From the NCBI GenBank assembly GCA_028455995.1, contig JABELC010000014.1, positions 992,001 to 1,056,000 of the forward strand: a stretch of DNA of 64,000 nucleotides, written 5' to 3'. The position numbers and the translations under genes were made by a program. The DNA comes from Scleromitrula shiraiana (taxonomy: Eukaryota; Ascomycota; Leotiomycetes; Helotiales; Sclerotiniaceae). The notes below the pieces were generated by a model, which was given only the letters and a program-made list of their open reading frames with translations, was not told where the DNA came from and ran no database searches. Below, piece by piece: positions 11,359 through 22,660 of this stretch (its first letter is position 1; each line of letters starts with the position of its first letter).

Positions 11359-12896
11359 ATGACTTCGCACTCTCCTTCTTCCCAAGCCATTGAGCTCTCT
11401 GAATTTCACAGTGAAAATTGGCAGATACCTCAGCACTCAAAACATATTCGTACACCGAGTAGTGAAAGAGATGTTGGGTTAAATCAAGATATAAATATGA
11501 ATAGTGGCGATGAGAATGATGATAGGGTAATTCAACAGTTAAAACCTGCGGATGGGGGAGCGGCAGCTTGGAAATTGTTAATTGCTGCATTTGTTTTTGA
11601 GGCTTTATTATGGGGTACGTTTGTGTTATTTTGTTTGATCTCCCCATCTTATTTGTTTTCCATTTCCCCATCAAACATTGGTCCCATTTAAAAGATAAAG
11701 CCAACGACCAACATTAACCAACTCATTCTGACCCATCACTAGGTTTCCCCATCTCTTTCGGAATCTTCCAAGCCTATTACACTACCCTCCCCATCTTCTC
11801 CAACTCCTCCCAAATTGCCCTTATAGGAACTATAGCCCAAGGACTCTGCTACCTCGCTGCCCCTCTCTCCGCATACTTAACCAAACGATTCCCCACGCAT
11901 CAAGTCCTGCAACTCTGGATTGGCTGGCCCATCTGCATCCTCGGTCTCGTAGCCGCCTCTTTCCAAAATACCGTTATGGGACTTATATGGACGCAAGGCG
12001 TCATGTACGGAGTTGGTTTCGTACTTCTCACATATCCCATTGTTCAATTCGTGAACGAATGGTGGATAGCAAGAAAGGGGATGGCATTTGGATTAATCAG
12101 TTCGGCGAGTGGGTTTAGTGGTGCGGTGTTACCTTTGGGAATTGAATGGTTATTGGGAAAATATGGATATAAAACCAGCTTGCGAATAATCGCCGTCGTA
12201 ATGACACTATGTACGGCTCCTTTATTGCCACTTCTAAAGGGCAGATTACCCGTTAGTGAGAAGACTCAACTTGCGAGGACGGATTGGTCGTTTTTCAAAC
12301 GGGGTCTGTTTTGGATATATGCGGCAAGTACATTGGTTTATGGGATGGGATTTTTCTACCCAGGGGTTTATTTGCCGAGTTTTGCGACGGGCGTGGGTTT
12401 AAGTAGCACGGAGGGTGCGGCTATTTTGGCGGTTATGAGTGTTGCGCAGGTCATGGGCCAATTTGCTTTCGGGTGGTTGAGTGACAAGGAATATAGTGTT
12501 GGAATTTTGTGCGTGGGGTGCTGTATGATGGCTACGTTGGCTTCGTTTGCGTTGTGGGGTTTGGCGAAGGGGTTGGGTATGCTCATGGGGTTTGGAGTTC
12601 TTTATGGATTCTTTGGTTATGGATATAGTACTATGAGGGTTGGAATGGGGAGGGCGGTTTCGAGAGATCAGAGTTCGACGGTGGCTACTTATAGTATTTT
12701 GATATTTTTGCAGGGGGTGGGTAATGTTTTGGTTGGTCCTATTAGTGATGCTTTATTGGGGAAGAGGGTCGTTTTAAATGGGTATGGAGTAGAGATGTAT
12801 AAGGATTTGGTTATTTTTACTGGAGGGTGTATGGCTGTAAGTGCGGGTGTTATTGGTTTGTATTGGATTAGACCAAGAAGATTGAGAGGTTTGTGA
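11359..12896 (+). CDS. MFS transporter, monocarboxylate (MCT) type
   Basis: Two exons, 11359..11614 and 11743..12896 (128-bp phase-1 intron), give 469 residues. An acidic N-terminal tail of about 70 residues leads to DGGAAAWKLL and the first membrane helix, the standard opening of fungal monocarboxylate/riboflavin-type MFS porters (Mch family). Helices then run to the end in a 6+6 pattern; FGWLSDKE sits in the loop between helices 8 and 9. It should move a small organic acid or related metabolite across the plasma or vacuolar membrane; the substrate cannot be read from the sequence. The first ATG in the correct frame was used as the start. It is complete, unlike the related MFS relic at 33.8 kb. 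Confidence 0.85.
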
Positions 12897-13845
12897 TGAT
12901 TAATTCATCTCTTGGAATTAACATATGGTTTGGGGGTATAATAGAATAGAATAGAATAGAATAGAATAGAATAGATCTCTTTCATGATACAACTTCAAAT
13001 TGCACAAAAATGTTATGCGTCTCATCAACAATCTGGTATCTAATTCTTAAAGTTCAAGAGACACAATAATCAAATAAATAATATGATAGGAACGCTCTTA
13101 TGTTAACCCCCATCCCCAAGCTATCTTTCCCTCACAATAAACCTAACTCTCCATTCTCAACAAACCCCAACGTACTCGCCATATTAAAAACCTCCATCAA
13201 AACTCTATCTTATACCCGTGGCACAACGTCATTGTTGTTGATATTTTATGCTGTAAGCGATTTTTTAACCTCCCCAACATCTGACCCCAGATCTTGAATA
13301 TTGATATCATCGTGCTCAGGTGAAATTTGTAATGTGCATTACCATCCCACCGCCCTCCCACACTCATATCCCCATCTCAGCAATGGCCCTCTTAACCAGT
13401 TGTCCAGACTTTCTATAGTCTCTTGATTGCTTGTGATTCATTGATCAACTGTAATATCTTGATGTTTTGTATTTGTGTGGTTTGTTGCACTTGATTCAGT
13501 GATTTCGATTTGATAATTGTTCAAATTCTTGATATGAATTGGAAAGACATGAAACGGACATAGGAAAAAGCGTTCTCAAGAAAGAAATGTAGGAGAGTGG
13601 AAGAATATTTACATTAAATGGATAGGAAAACTAATTTGTAGTCCTAGCTCACTGAGATATTCATGACCGTTTGATTTTCTTGCATTCCCTTAGTAGAGCA
13701 GACTATTTGTAATTAGAAAAGTAGTGCAACGGCCCCTTGCAATAAATAAGCTCCTAGCTTGAACGTCTTTCCAAAAAAAACACCTATAATATTCAAATAG
13801 CTCAAACTTTCGCTTTCTTCTTGACTAATTTTCAGTCCATGGAAT
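12897..13845. other. Intergenic with (ATAGA)n repeat
   Basis: It holds a pentanucleotide array (ATAGA, about 7 copies, near 12939-12975) downstream of the MFS gene, then ordinary non-coding sequence. The convergent gene ends at 13846. Confidence 0.55.
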
Positions 13846-15390
13846 CTAGACCCCACATTTTTCTCGAACTAATGCACCCCGATAACCTACTAAGCCTTCA
13901 AAATAACCAAGAATCTTCTCCACACTAACCATATCCATAACACCTAGAGTAGGGCTAGAACTTTTCATAACTTTACCCATCCAAAGTACTCTTATAAAAT
14001 ATTCTTCTTTAAGGCTACTCTCTTTTCCATAAAGCTCAAAAACAATCTCCGCCCCCATCCCAGGCCATACCATTTCTTTAACTTGAAGGATCGATAACAA
14101 TCTGGCTAATGATCCATCATGTGCAATATTATGTCGGTACTTAACATGATTAACACCATCAATGGAATCTCGAATATGCTGACTTAGTTCTGCAATCCAC
14201 ACCCCAAAGCTTGCAACACTAGCATCCAGACTTCTGGGATCGTCACGAAATATATAAGAATATTCCCAGTGCCCCATGCGATATGTTGAATCAGCTATAG
14301 CTTGAGTAGCACAAAATGATGAGTTGACGCCATTGATCAATCTACATGGAAGAGGTAGACCATGAGCTTGGCGAGCAGAAAGATTGTCGTAATAATGATC
14401 GATAGAGAGGTGGAAATCAATATCATAAGGAGAGACGCCAGAAATTGAATCAAGTTCAACGAACAATGGTGCGGCGTCTTGAATATGAGAAGTCCATCTT
14501 TTGCTAGACTGAATATGTGAGAAGAGAGAGGATGCTTGTGGGCATGGGTAAGCCGGTTCAAGCGAGTCAACAGAGCCTGCCTATATATATTCAATAAGGG
14601 AGGGCCGAGGAAAGAAACTGCTTACTTACCTGTACGAGTAGAGGAAAGCCGCTATCATCCCCGAACATACCTTCAACCACCATTCCAGCAACATCACTTG
14701 TGATATTATTTTGGGTTACCCTGAACTCGGCCTTTTCTTTCTCGCCAATAAAATCACCATAAACTCCCCATAGATCTTTGCCATGTTGCCAAGAATCTTG
14801 CAATCCTTCCGCCGTAATCTGAGGGAATTGACAACTACCTGGGAAACCACCTGTGAGGAATGGGTTCACATCGGAAGTATATTTCTTCCTGTATGTCTTT
14901 GCAGCTTTGTGGCCATCATCAGCCTGGCTGTAAGAAAATGAATCAACATCATCACAATTCCAAGCATATGACTCGACTGGGAAAGAATTCGATTGATACG
15001 GAGTACGTTTGTGATGTCTATGAATCTGTATTTACTACTCAATCACAAACCTAATGATGATCGACCAGAAGAAAAACTCACAACTTCCACGTATTTCAAT
15101 TTGTATTCTTCGGAAGGTTTTTCATATTCCTTACTCCTCACATGTGGCATATTACCCCAATTATAAGTCCCATACACCACATCATCGGGTGTGACTGAGG
15201 AATTGTATATAAATCCATATACACCTTTTCCTTCGATCACTTGTCGCAGATCATTGATAGCGGTAGATTTAGGTGGATACCATTTCAAATCAACTGAACT
15301 TAAATCCGACGGATTTGAGATTGGGATCTGAAGGTTTGCAAGACTTGGAGTAATAATTGTTAAAAAGACAGCTCTAGATAACGCTCGCAT
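13846..15390 (-). CDS. Secreted histidine acid phosphatase
   Basis: Three exons on the minus strand, 15390..15082, 15025..14630 and 14580..13846 (introns 56 and 49 bp), join in frame to 479 residues. The protein starts with a signal peptide. Exon 2 opens with IHRHHKRTP, the RHxxRTP catalytic motif of the histidine phosphatase superfamily, where the first His is the phospho-acceptor. Near the C terminus HNIAHDGSL supplies the HD proton-donor pair. Cysteines and N-glycosylation sites fit an extracellular enzyme. Length is normal for fungal acid phosphatases of this branch, which hydrolyse phosphomonoesters at acid pH. The motif is split from the first exon by an intron, so single-frame searches miss it. 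Substrate range (phytate or simple esters) is not evident. Confidence 0.88.
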
Positions 15391-16006
15391 GTTGATGAAG
15401 GTTGCTGGAGGTTACACAAGAGACTCCCAGTATTTCCAATTTTTTAGGATGTCATAACTGGGCCTCGATTCCAATATGTTTTGGTGAGTTCTTCAGCTTG
15501 TGGCACGGTATAGATTTTGTAATATCTGGTTCATTTTCTTGACATTGCTGACTATGATGCGAAGTTATATTTATCATATTATTATGACGGAGCTCGAAAG
15601 GGGAAGTCCGTTCGTTATGAGTCTAGTCTTAATTCGGTATAGCTCTGATGATCTGAGTTAAAGCACGTGCTAATGCTGTCCAAACCAATCAAAGAGGGAT
15701 TACTAACTCTAGCACATTGTTTTGTTGCAAATCTGAAATATTGTAGGTGCATTTGCGCGAATGTCGCCAAAATCCAGCTGCAATTCAGCAATGACAAATT
15801 TATCATGTGATAGTAGAAAAATAATATTGGGATTTCGACCACCAAAAATCAACTGTGAGCAAATGTTTTTGAGAACATAGAGCATAAGAAATTCCTAAGT
15901 ATATTTATATCTATCAATTGAGATAGAAATCTTCTCGTTCTTATTCCCATCACTCTTACCCTTGTTCCGCGAACAACACTGATAATATATATGTACCTCA
16001 ATATCA
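15391..16006. other. Intergenic, no gene seen
   Basis: It contains the promoter of the histidine acid phosphatase (right of 15390) and the 3' side of the FMN reductase gene. No supported coding frame. Confidence 0.5.
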
Positions 16007-16669
16007 CTAAGATTCCGCAGGTTTCTCCTCCGCTGTTGTGACTGGACGTGTTTCCAATAAATCTATCAATTTCTCATACCCTCTGACCACTTCATCTTTC
16101 TTCGTCTCCTCCCATACCTTCAGACTCTTTGGGCCCAAAACACCTCCAATCGCCAGGAACGTTTCCTCCATGCCTTCACCCCCAAATTTCAACTCCGGAC
16201 TCTCATCTACAACTCTCAATTTCATTCCCTTGAGCGTATCATTTAGATTTTTGTTTGCCATCTGACCTCCATGAATACCATACGAGATGATCAAAACTGG
16301 TTTTCCAATCCACTCATTGTACAAATAATCGATCGCATTTTTGATTCCTCCTGGGAGCCCATAATTGTACTCAGCTGTTACAAAGATATATCCATCGTAT
16401 TTGGCGATTTCTGCGGACCAACCCCTACTATGTTCGTGCGTGAAATGAGCTTGGGATGGGACCATGGCTGGCATAGGGAGATCATCGTAGACGGGAAGTT
16501 TAAATGCAGCAATGTCGACGATAGTTATTTCGGGGACGGGGCCTTTGGATGAAGTGAGGATCGTCTGATGGACAAATTCGACAACTTTAGGGCCCACGCG
16601 ATTGACACGTGTGCTACCGATTATGAGGGCAATCTTCTTAGGGACGGAGGTTGAGACTTCGGAAGACAT
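16007..16669 (-). CDS. NADPH-dependent FMN reductase (Lot6-like flavodoxin fold)
   Basis: A single exon of 220 residues. The N-terminal segment KIALIIGSTRVNRVGPKV is the phosphate-binding loop of the NADPH-dependent FMN reductase family (PF03358). Mid-protein TAEYNYGLPGGIKNAIDYL is the second FMN-contacting signature, in which the family usually has PEYNxxxPxxLKNAIDW. Such enzymes are soluble flavoproteins that reduce quinones or free flavin and help in oxidative stress; yeast Lot6 is the best-known relative. The last 20 residues are a polar tail. Length and motifs are normal, so it is probably intact. Confidence 0.88.
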   Translation of the reverse strand: MSSEVSTSVPKKIALIIGSTRVNRVGPKVVEFVHQTILTSSKGPVPEITIVDIAAFKLPVYDDLPMPAMVPSQAHFTHEHSRGWSAEIAKYDGYIFVTAEYNYGLPGGIKNAIDYLYNEWIGKPVLIISYGIHGGQMANKNLNDTLKGMKLRVVDESPELKFGGEGMEETFLAIGGVLGPKSLKVWEETKKDEVVRGYEKLIDLLETRPVTTAEEKPAES

Positions 16670-17725
16670 GATGAATCGAGGGAGATTTATTTGAATTAGA
16701 TGAGTAAGTGATTGCTTGACTTATTGCTTGAAAGATATCTCTTGATGATCATTCTACTTTCTTCCTCAAGTGCGATGCCTCTCCTTTATACCATTTTCAC
16801 TGGCCCCGTCCTCGATACAGCATTCCATTACAATCCAACAACATCCAACAACATCCAGCATCAATCACCTAATCACTCAAGTATTATACGCATTTATTAA
16901 TCATCAATTGTTTGATTAATAACTATTCCACCTTCTTCCAACCTCAATCCGATCAAAAATTTACAATCAATATCACGATATTCTCTAGAGCTTAGCAATA
17001 TGAACTCTATGCTTTACAAAGAATTTCAATCATGATTCGGATGTTGTAGCTCCCGAGTATGGAAATTTAGGGATAATTATCTCTATTTATCCGGCTAAAT
17101 TTGGGTCGGATCGAAAAACAAGCCGGGCCGGAACAAAATGGGGTTAATACAGGGGGAGTGTGGACACTTCACACAATCTCTCTAGGTAAGTTTCTTGGTT
17201 GCATATGTAATTTTGACTGCTTACAAGGTTTGCTGATGTCTTAATGAAGGTCTTTATTTTTTTTCTACCACTTTTCACTTTGTGAGACCTACTCAGCAAC
17301 GACCATCCACCAGGTGAACATTGCCCAGACAGGAACTGCCCCTAGAAAAATACAGAAAGTCATTTGCGCAGAACCAAGCATGAGCATTCCAGCAACATAA
17401 CGTCCAGCAGCACCACCTAAGATACCCATCCATAGCACGAACAAACCTACTTCCCATATATTAAGACGCAATTTATATGCCCCGCATTTCAACTAAATCC
17501 TCCGATCATTGCAGCTTCACGCTCTGAGAATGCACAGCGATGGTGGAAAACAACTTGGAAGTTACGTGACTGCGCATTTAGGATTGGAGAACAAATTCGA
17601 TATCCCTCGAAGCACGGGCAACTCTTCGTATGTAGAGTTATTTTCGTTCTTGTACCAAGCACTAATAAAATAAGGTCTTCGAAAATGTGACGCTGTCTAC
17701 GTCCACTCCTTCCGACGCATAGAAC
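16670..17725. other. Intergenic, with a possible membrane-protein relic
   Basis: On the minus strand at 17289-17492 a 67-codon frame reads as two hydrophobic helices (GLFVLWMGILGGAAGRYVAG and a second), which could be the last exon of a decayed transporter; nothing upstream extends it. Just left of 17726 the plus strand carries short protein-like pieces in several frames with stops between them, perhaps remnants of the missing front part of the GT61-like gene. Confidence 0.35.
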
Positions 17726-18535
17726 ATGCAGGCGTGTATGTCTAGCTTTGTCTCCACCAGCTTCGTGCAGACGTCAAATAAGCCACCTACCCACGATACA
17801 GTACTCCTTGCCAATGTACCAGACTCCTGGCCTTTGCAGCATTTCTTGGATTGTACAATGCGCGTTGTAGCCCAGGCGCAAACTTTGCAAGCAACACATA
17901 TAACAACTGGACGTAAACCTGTGTCTTCAGTCAAAGACATGTGGTCAACACTGGGCTATACATCCGATAACATGATTCATAACGATACCAATTTTGTGGC
18001 TTCAAATTTGATCTGGAGCTGCCGGGTTCCCTTGATTCACTCATTGTTGACTAGAACATCGTTATCACTCCTCCACTCAGAGAGTCTAAGTGGTTCTCCA
18101 GTTACAGAGCGAAAGATTGTGTTGAAAATGACGCGCTCAAACGGAATGACTTTGAATGGTGAACGCCAAGTATTAAACGAAGATCTCCTGTTATCAGAAC
18201 TTCAAAGGACCCTTGATCAAAGAGGAGAAGGAGAGGTACTCGAAATATTCAATCATGAAGACTTCCCAAGCGTGATCGCACTAATGAAACATCTTCAGCT
18301 CAACGTCAAGGCTGTTATCGACCCTCATGGAAGTGCGCTGCATAATCATTTCTGGACTGGACTCGACACACTTGTAGTTGAGTTCCAACCGATATCCAGG
18401 CCAGATCTTACTTTCTTTGAAAGTGCTAAGTTACGGGAACATTCATATGCTGTACTCATGCTTAAATCTGTAGACGATGAGCATAATATGCTTGTAGACA
18501 TGCCTGCTGTCATCCAAATATTGGGGAGAGATTAG
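17726..18535 (+). CDS. GT61-like glycosyltransferase, 5'-truncated
   Basis: An open frame of 269 codons from the first ATG. The C-terminal half follows the glycosyltransferase family 61 (EOGT/xylosyltransferase-like) layout: a KMTRSNGMTLNGERQVLNED segment with the family's 'R..G.R.l.NE..L' pattern, then AVIDPHGSALHNHFW, the conserved 'GxHGAGLTN' region, then VVEFQP. The family usually has about 450-550 residues with a membrane anchor and a front domain; here a TAG lies two codons before the ATG and no upstream exon was found. It is probably a truncated gene, though missed 5' exons are possible. GT61 enzymes act in the secretory pathway on glycoproteins or glycans. Confidence 0.5.
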   Translation: MQACMSSFVSTSFVQTSNKPPTHDTVLLANVPDSWPLQHFLDCTMRVVAQAQTLQATHITTGRKPVSSVKDMWSTLGYTSDNMIHNDTNFVASNLIWSCRVPLIHSLLTRTSLSLLHSESLSGSPVTERKIVLKMTRSNGMTLNGERQVLNEDLLLSELQRTLDQRGEGEVLEIFNHEDFPSVIALMKHLQLNVKAVIDPHGSALHNHFWTGLDTLVVEFQPISRPDLTFFESAKLREHSYAVLMLKSVDDEHNMLVDMPAVIQILGRD

Positions 18536-19053
18536 GCAAAATGGCGACCCATTCTGATGAATTAAGGGTTGCTTATGATTGGGAAGCGGAAGAGCTGCAT
18601 GTAATTTAACATTCTCTCCATTCTTTGTTCGAGTCATAAACTCATATATTGAACCTCGCTATCCAGAAGAACTTCTATGAACATTGCGAAGAGTAAAGCA
18701 ATTGTGACTTCTTCGTAAATATTGATATAAAATTGCAGACAAGAATGGTACTGCCGGTAAGCGGTGAAGGGATGAAAGTTGCTGAATAATCTTACCCCAG
18801 ATTTTCTCCATTCTTGCCGACGGTTGGCATGTGAAATGCGCCGAGGACCAAAATGAGCTCTCTCACACTCTCATTCAATGACGACAATGATTTTACTGCA
18901 AAGACAATGGTGTTCTACTTGAATCACTGCATCAAGCTTTATAACATTCTATGAACTGACGATACTTCACAATTCTCAATGAAGTCTCTAAGGATTCGGG
19001 ATCCTTTGAGTTGCTCATAATCAGTATCCCCGCACTCCTTCAAAACAATCAAA
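18536..19053. other. Intergenic, no gene seen
   Basis: Ordinary non-coding sequence between the GT61-like frame and the ABC transporter. It should hold the promoter of the latter. Confidence 0.5.
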
Positions 19054-21399
19054 ATGGCTGCACAATCCAAACTTCATTTCCTACCGCCCGATCGAACTAT
19101 CAAGACTATTATATCGGATCTTACTTCACTATATATCAAACATCGAACCAAGATATCTCGAACTGTTTATCTTACACTTTTCTTCGCGCTTCTTAATCGC
19201 ATACGTTCTGCTATTTCCGAGCAAAAGGCTGCAGCTGCGCGGCAAGCAGAATCGCGACGACGAAGTCCTACATCACTTCACAGTACTTCGCAGCCACCAC
19301 AAAGGAAGAAGGTTGAGTTGAATCGGGAGTTCTTTAAGAATCTGATAAGATTATTGAGAATATGTATACCGGGATGGAGAAGTAAGGAGATGCGACTGCT
19401 TGCCAGCCATAGTATCTTCCTGGTGATCAGAACTTTGATTAGTCTGAAGGTAGCTGCTATGGATGGAGCATTAGTTTCGAGTTTAGTGAGGGGTAAAGGA
19501 AAGGACTTTTTAGTCGGAATTGTATGGTGGATGTTAATTGCTATACCAGCAACCTTCACAAACTCTATGGTATGTGCCATGCTACACTCTTCTTCAAATC
19601 TGGCTAACAATTAATTTTCAAAGCTATCGTATCACCAATGCAAATTGGCTCTTCAATATCGAACGCGATTGACGAGTTACATTCACGACAGATACCTTTC
19701 CAATATGACATTTTATTCTCTCTCCGCGCTTGATGATCGAATAAAGAATGCAGATCAATTAATAACAGTCGATGTGTCGAAATTCGCCAATAGTTTGGCA
19801 GAATTGTATGGGAACCTTGCAAAACCTGCCTTAGATATGGCGATCTATAACTATTCTCTATCAAAAAGTGTTGGCGGAGAAGGACTTCTTTTTATGTCTC
19901 TATTGGTACAATTATCGGCAAATGTCATGCGGGCTTTAACACCACCATTTGGGAAATATGTGGCAGATGAAGCAAGATTAGAAGGGGAATTTCGATTTCA
20001 ACATTCGAGATTGATAGATTATAGCGAGGAAGTTGCTTTGTACAATGGTCATGAAGCGGAGAAAGACACTTTGGATAAGGGATATTTCACACTCATAAAG
20101 CATGTAAATTGTAAGTGTAACACTTGGTGCTTCATGGAAAAGGAATGCTAATCTTTACGTAGATATTTTAAGGCGACGATTCACGCATGGGGTAATGGAG
20201 GTATGTAGCATTGCATCATCTCAGGCGGTAACTGCTAACATTCGTAGGACTTTGTGATAAAATACGTGTGGGGTGCATTAGGACTCATCTTATGCAGTGT
20301 TCCTGTGTTCTTCAAAATACCAGGTGCAACCGCAGTTACTATGGGTGATCGAACAGAGAGTTTTGTAACAAATCGAAGGCTATTACTTTCAAGTTCAGAT
20401 GCCTTTGGTCGAGTGATGTTTTCATACAAGGAGGTAACGGAATTAGCTGGTTATACTTCACGAGTCGCTACTTTGCTAGAGGTTATGGACGAAATCAAAG
20501 CTGGGAAGTTCGAGAAAACTCTGGTATCCGATGACAATTCAGGAGAACAACTAGAGTTGATGAGAGGAAGAGGTAACGTTATTGAAAGTGATGACATTGA
20601 ATTTATCGATGTGTAAGTCAGAATATCTTCCATTCGATTCGTAATTTTTATTGACAATTCTAGGCCAATTATCACACCTGGTGGTAGTATTCTTGTTCGC
20701 GCTCTCTCATTTTCCATGAAACGTGGTGATCACGTTCTAGTAGTTGGACCTAATGGCTGCGGTAAATCATCATTATTTCGAATTTTAGGTGGATTATGGC
20801 CTGTCTATGGCGGTACAGTCCGTAAACCACCACTTACCCAAGTATTTTACGTCCCACAACGCCCTTACCTTTCAGCTGGCTCTCTTCGTCAACAAATTAT
20901 TTACCCGGATTCTCTTCGCACTATGCGCTCGAAGGGCATCACCGACGCCGATCTCCTCTCTATCCTGAAGATTCTCGATCTTGATCATCTCGTTTCCACT
21001 TTCCCTGAAGGATGGGACGCAGAGGCTGAATGGAGAGACGTATTATCTGGTGGATTGCAACAACGAGTTGCTATGGCAAGATTATTTTATAATCGTCCTA
21101 AATACGCCATTTTGGATGAATGTACAAGCAGTGTTACTTTGGAGATGGAAAAAGTTATGTATGAACATGCAAAGGAGTTGGGAATCACATTGATGACAGT
21201 TAGTCATAGGAGGAGTTTGTGGAAGTATCATAGCAGGATATTACAGTTTGATGGACAGGGGAAGTATATTTTTACAAAGCTAGATGCAGAGAGAAGGTTG
21301 AAGTTGGAGGATGAGAGGGAAGAGTTGGAGGGGTTATTGAGGGGAATACCGGAGGTGGAGAGAAGGGTTGAGGAGTTAAGTTTGGGAATTGAAGCTTGA
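19054..21399 (+). CDS. PXA2: Peroxisomal ABC half-transporter (ALDP/Pxa2 type)
   Basis: Five exons, 19054..19569, 19624..20110, 20163..20200, 20248..20612 and 20664..21399, join in frame to 713 residues; one exon is only 38 bp. The N-terminal half is the ABC_membrane_2 domain of subfamily D, with the EAA-like region around NADQLITVDVSKFANSLAEL. The ATPase follows: Walker A GPNGCGKSS (about residue 497), signature LSGGLQQRVAMARL (about 596), Walker B YAILDECTS (about 617) and H-loop in TVSHRR. Such half-transporters pair with a Pxa1-type partner in the peroxisome membrane to import long- and very-long-chain acyl-CoA for beta-oxidation. The absence of a long extra N-terminal region favours the Pxa2 branch. 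An alternating arrangement of short introns and ABC motifs shows no break. Confidence 0.92.
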
Positions 21400-21646
21400 A
21401 GTTTGAAGAGAAGGTTTGTAGGGCAAGACGAGCGGCGAAGGACGGAATGCGAAAGGATATGTAACTTCTTAACTTTATACCATATTGATCATCTATGCCA
21501 TTGATTACTATTTACGCCATGATACACGGGTATGTATGACTGACCCACGTTCCACTTCTCTATCCAAGAAATAAGTACAAATAACCATATCATCATGACC
21601 TCGAAACAAAAAAGAAAAGGTATACACAAAAAATCCCTAATCGAAT

Positions 21647-22660
21647 TTACAAATCAACTCTGAACTGCCACCCCCCATGCTCCTCTTCATTCATATTCTC
21701 TAAATCCCTCAAATCTACCCCTTCATCTTTATTTTCGTCTTCATCCTCAACCTCAATCCCCATTCCCATCTCTGGCATCATCTCACACTCCATCGCTCTC
21801 TCTACTCCATCACTCCCTCTCACAACTCCATAATGAATCCATTCTGCTTTCCATTTAAATCCCTCTTTTCCTTCTTCCTCTAACTCTTTCTTTCTTGAGG
21901 ATGGAAATATGATATCTGAAGGTCCATATACTGACTTTGATTTCGAACGGACGGACGCATGCGATTTAAAAGAGAACTCCCCACTAATTGCCAACCGACC
22001 AAATCTATTCTCATGAGTTGATAACAATGCTTCATTTGTTGTATGCAAAATACCGATCAAATCCCTCCATTCACGTTTTCCCACCCCCGTTTCGATCGCA
22101 TTCCCATTGTGGGGAATAATATCAATACTAACCATACTCCTCCACTCTACATCCTCCCTCTCAGTCGGCAAAATAAGCGTAGAGGAGAGTGAATATGTAT
22201 TAGTGAAAGAGTCGAATGTGTAGTAAGGGGAGGAGGTAGGTCCATTGGGGTAGGTGGTTAAGAGCGTGGTGAGTAGGGAGGAGGACAGACAGCTCCAGTC
22301 TGGGAGGACAGCGGGACAGGTGGATTTTAGGGTGAAGGGAAAGTGGTGAGGAATGTGATGAGAATGGGTAGATAGAGGGGAGAGGGTGAGAGTTCCGGAG
22401 TTGGAGGGTTGGGAGAAGGTGGAGTGGGTGTAGAGGTTTAGGGGATTGGTGAGGGGGTTGTCTATGTAGGTTAGTTTCTGAATGGGAGTGGTGATGAGAT
22501 GGGAGGTGAGTGAGTTGTATTCACCTTGTGTTTGTATTTGAGAGCTTAGGAGTAACTGGGATTGTGATTGGAAGTGTGGTTGTGGTTTTGTTGGGTATCC
22601 GCTTGTAGGAGCAAACATATGTGCTATACCCAGTAACGACAGAGTAGAGAAGGAATACAT
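21647..22660 (-). CDS. Predicted secreted protein of unknown function
   Basis: A single open frame of 337 residues. It begins with a hydrophobic signal-like segment (LSLLGIAHMFAPTSGYP). The first half is rich in Ser, Thr, Pro, Leu and Tyr, with one Cys pair around residues 113-124; the second half is more charged and ends in a Glu/Asp-rich stretch before a short FRVDL end. I recognise no domain. Opposite-strand frames are shorter and low in complexity. Codon-like periodicity and length argue for a real gene, possibly lineage-specific. Function unknown. Confidence 0.6.
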   Translation of the reverse strand: MYSFSTLSLLGIAHMFAPTSGYPTKPQPHFQSQSQLLLSSQIQTQGEYNSLTSHLITTPIQKLTYIDNPLTNPLNLYTHSTFSQPSNSGTLTLSPLSTHSHHIPHHFPFTLKSTCPAVLPDWSCLSSSLLTTLLTTYPNGPTSSPYYTFDSFTNTYSLSSTLILPTEREDVEWRSMVSIDIIPHNGNAIETGVGKREWRDLIGILHTTNEALLSTHENRFGRLAISGEFSFKSHASVRSKSKSVYGPSDIIFPSSRKKELEEEGKEGFKWKAEWIHYGVVRGSDGVERAMECEMMPEMGMGIEVEDEDENKDEGVDLRDLENMNEEEHGGWQFRVDL

